From Microvirga rosea (lineage in GTDB: Bacteria > Pseudomonadota > Alphaproteobacteria > Rhizobiales > Beijerinckiaceae), in NCBI RefSeq assembly GCF_020595095.1, contig NZ_JAJDOP010000001.1:496001-560000 (forward strand): a stretch of 64,000 nucleotides of DNA, written 5' to 3'. The notes below the pieces were generated by a model. It searched no databases and was not told the DNA's origin. It saw nothing but the letters and a program-made list of their open reading frames with translations. The translations under genes and the position numbers were made by a program. Of the stretch, positions 62,555 through 64,000 are shown piece by piece (within the stretch, counting starts at the first letter, position 1; every line of letters starts with the position of its first letter).

Positions 62555-63328
62555 TCAGCGATCCGTGAACTGGGGAGGGCGCTTTTCCACGAAAGCGGCC
62601 ATGCCCTCCTTCTGATCGGCGGTCGCGAACATGGCGTGAAAGACCCGCCGCTCGAAACGAATGCCCTCGGAGAGCGAAATCTCGTCGGCGCGATTGATGC
62701 TTTCCTTGGTCATCATGACGATGGGCTGGGACATGGACGCGATGGTCTCGGCGGTCTTGATCGCCTCGCTCAGGAGGTCGGCGGCGGGCACGATGCGCGC
62801 CACCAGGCCCGAGCGTTCCGCCTCTTCGGCCCCTATCATGCGGCCGGTGAGGCACATTTCCATGGCCTTGGCCCGGCCGATGAGCCGGGTCAGGCGCTGG
62901 GTCCCGCCCATGCCCGGCATGACGCCGAGCTTGATTTCCGGCTGGCCGAACTTGGCATTATCCGCCGCGATGATGAAATCGCACATCATGGCGAATTCGC
63001 AGCCCCCTCCAAGGGCGAACCCGGCCACCGCCGCGATCATGGGCTTGCGCCGGTTGGCGACCCGATCCCATCCGCCGAACTGGTTGTCGGAATAGATCTG
63101 CGGATAGGACAGGCTGGCCATTTCCTTGATGTCGGCGCCGGCCGCAAAGGCCTTTTCCGACCCGGTCACGACGATGCAGCCGACTCCCGGATCAGCCTCG
63201 AAGGCGTCGAGCGCCTGGTTGACCTCGCCGAGCAGGATCGAATTGAGCGCGTTCAGCGCCTGCGGGCGGTTGAGGGTGATGAGCCCCACCTTGCCGCGGG
63301 TCTCGACGATGATCGTTTCGTAAGCCAT
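62555..63328 (-). CDS. Enoyl-CoA hydratase (crotonase family)
   Basis: 257 residues from ATG 63328 (SD GGAGGCG). Crotonase core: [40 protein letters not shown] (first oxyanion residue), [48 protein letters not shown] (GGGCE with the second oxyanion residue and the two catalytic Glu), ending PPQFTDR. Hydrates short-chain trans-2-enoyl-CoA. Neighbouring mutM and rpsT make this the housekeeping copy usual for Rhizobiales; its product may feed PHB or beta-oxidation. Confidence 0.94.
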   Translation of the reverse strand: MAYETIIVETRGKVGLITLNRPQALNALNSILLGEVNQALDAFEADPGVGCIVVTGSEKAFAAGADIKEMASLSYPQIYSDNQFGGWDRVANRRKPMIAAVAGFALGGGCEFAMMCDFIIAADNAKFGQPEIKLGVMPGMGGTQRLTRLIGRAKAMEMCLTGRMIGAEEAERSGLVARIVPAADLLSEAIKTAETIASMSQPIVMMTKESINRADEISLSEGIRFERRVFHAMFATADQKEGMAAFVEKRPPQFTDR

Positions 63329-63467
63329 GCCTGCGCCTCCTGGATGGAGGCTCACCGGTAGGCGAGGTGCAGGGGTCAGGCAAGAGAGATTTGGCGGCTC
63401 GGGCGACAATCGACAGAGGACTTGAGCGGATGCGGGCGGACTTGCCCGGCCGCCATCGGCTTCGTGG

Positions 63468-64000
63468 TCATTTCGCCTGGCAGGTGGGGCAATAGAAGGT
63501 GGAGCGCCCCCCTTGCACGAGGCGGGAGACCGTCCCTTTGCAGCCCGGCGTCACGCAAGGCTCTCCTTCACGGTCATAGACCCGGAACGCGTGCTGGAAA
63601 TAGCCCAGAGACCCGTCGACCTGGGCGTGGTCGCGCAACGTGGATCCCCCGGCCTCGACGGCCTCGTTCAGGACATCGCGAATGACCTCGGCCAGCCTGT
63701 GAGCCTTCGCGGTCGGCTTTCCCTTGGAGGTCGTCAGGGAGCCTGCGGGCGCCTCGGGATGCAGCCCGGTGCGGAACAGGGCCTCGCAGACATAGATATT
63801 CCCCAGTCCGGCAATCAGGCGCTGGTCCAGCAAGGCGGCCTTGAGGGGAGTGCGCTTGCCCCCGAAGAGTTTGGCGATGGTCTCGCCGGAGAGCTCATTG
63901 CCGAGGGGCTCGATGCCCATGTCGCGGAAATGACGGCAGCTCTCGATGGTCGACCGGGGAACGAGATCCATGAAGCCGAAGCGGCGGGCGTCATTGTAGG
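63468..64000 (-). CDS. mutM: Formamidopyrimidine-DNA glycosylase, N-terminal part outside window
   Basis: The 177 C-terminal residues are present; the frame runs off the right edge. [16 protein letters not shown] leads in, then [50 protein letters not shown] (the helix-two-turn-helix), [33 protein letters not shown], and the zinc finger [27 protein letters not shown] with four Cys. It removes oxidised purines such as 8-oxoguanine. The catalytic Pro1/Glu2 lie outside the window. Confidence 0.96.
   Translation of the reverse strand, partial: YNDARRFGFMDLVPRSTIESCRHFRDMGIEPLGNELSGETIAKLFGGKRTPLKAALLDQRLIAGLGNIYVCEALFRTGLHPEAPAGSLTTSKGKPTAKAHRLAEVIRDVLNEAVEAGGSTLRDHAQVDGSLGYFQHAFRVYDREGEPCVTPGCKGTVSRLVQGGRSTFYCPTCQAK

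Noticed and set aside
62015..63361. 448-codon plus-strand frame over TSUP and enoyl-CoA hydratase
   Set aside because: Shadow of two clearly recognised genes; composition is Arg/His/Gly-biased.

Overview
This window reads as chromosomal DNA from an alphaproteobacterium of the order Rhizobiales (Hyphomicrobiales), most likely a Methylobacteriaceae/Microvirga-type organism. The reasons are the GC-rich coding, the conserved block mutM(fpg) - enoyl-CoA hydratase - TSUP permease - rpsT - dnaA - dnaN - recF - gyrB at the right-hand end, a rhizobial-type porin, a DUF3141/FabI/phasin (polyhydroxyalkanoate-related) cluster, and several small secreted Gly/Tyr-rich proteins. The genus is an inference.

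Layout. 1-1.5 kb: the truncated 5' part of a secreted alpha/beta-hydrolase, divergent from an AmpR-type LysR regulator. 1.9-17.6 kb: a large accessory catabolic island. leuC-leuD-like aconitase-family genes run leftward. Divergent from them, a GntR/HutC regulator opens a rightward string of 12 tightly spaced or overlapping genes: TAT-exported binding protein, two permeases and two ATPases of a branched-chain amino acid (LIV)-type ABC importer, MmgE/PrpD, an isocitrate-lyase-superfamily C-C lyase, hydantoinase/oxoprolinase B and A, an isochorismatase-fold hydrolase, and an FAD flavoprotein. 17.7-20.5 kb: SDR, a cupin closely resembling the bacterial cupin hydroxynitrile lyases, MOSC protein, small secreted protein. 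20.5-28.1 kb: porin, a 58-residue lipoprotein, a degenerate hemerythrin-phasin fusion, a Gly-rich secreted protein and a 940-residue SH3/repeat surface protein. 28.5-32.9 kb: phosphate acetyltransferase remnant, DUF3141 PhaC-like hydrolase, FabI, phasin. 33-45.7 kb: small accessory genes (GNAT enzymes, secreted proteins, NAD-dependent epimerase plus NTF2-like protein, DUF4399 protein divergent from a TetR regulator with two palindromic sites, LysR/SDR pair, Atu4866-like protein, SBP56-type methanethiol oxidase/selenium-binding protein). 45.8-52.2 kb: polar amino-acid ABC transporter plus an ArgH-family lyase under a divergent LysR, then a secreted class II cyclic-nucleotide phosphodiesterase. 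52.7-64 kb: gyrB, LysE exporter, recF, an ABM-domain protein, dnaN, dnaA, a long intergenic region with a DnaA box and a dense cluster of GANTC sites, rpsT, TSUP permease, enoyl-CoA hydratase, and the 3' part of mutM.

How it works together. The best candidate for an undescribed system is the 1.9-17.6 kb island. Its enzyme set suggests import of an organic acid, amide or cyclic imide, ATP-dependent ring or amide opening (HyuAB), dehydrogenation (FAD enzyme), hydration/dehydration (LeuCD-like and PrpD-like), and retro-aldol cleavage (lyase with an intact KRCGH motif). This resembles the dehydrogenase-hydratase-lyase logic of tricarballylate, methylcitrate and 2,3-dimethylmalate catabolism. The substrate cannot be read from sequence. 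Secondary points are a four-copy 38-bp dispersed repeat between 22.7 and 35.3 kb, the phasin fused to a hemerythrin fold that has lost metal ligands, and a truncated pta in the PHA-like cluster. No tRNA or rRNA genes, insertion sequences or CRISPR arrays were seen.
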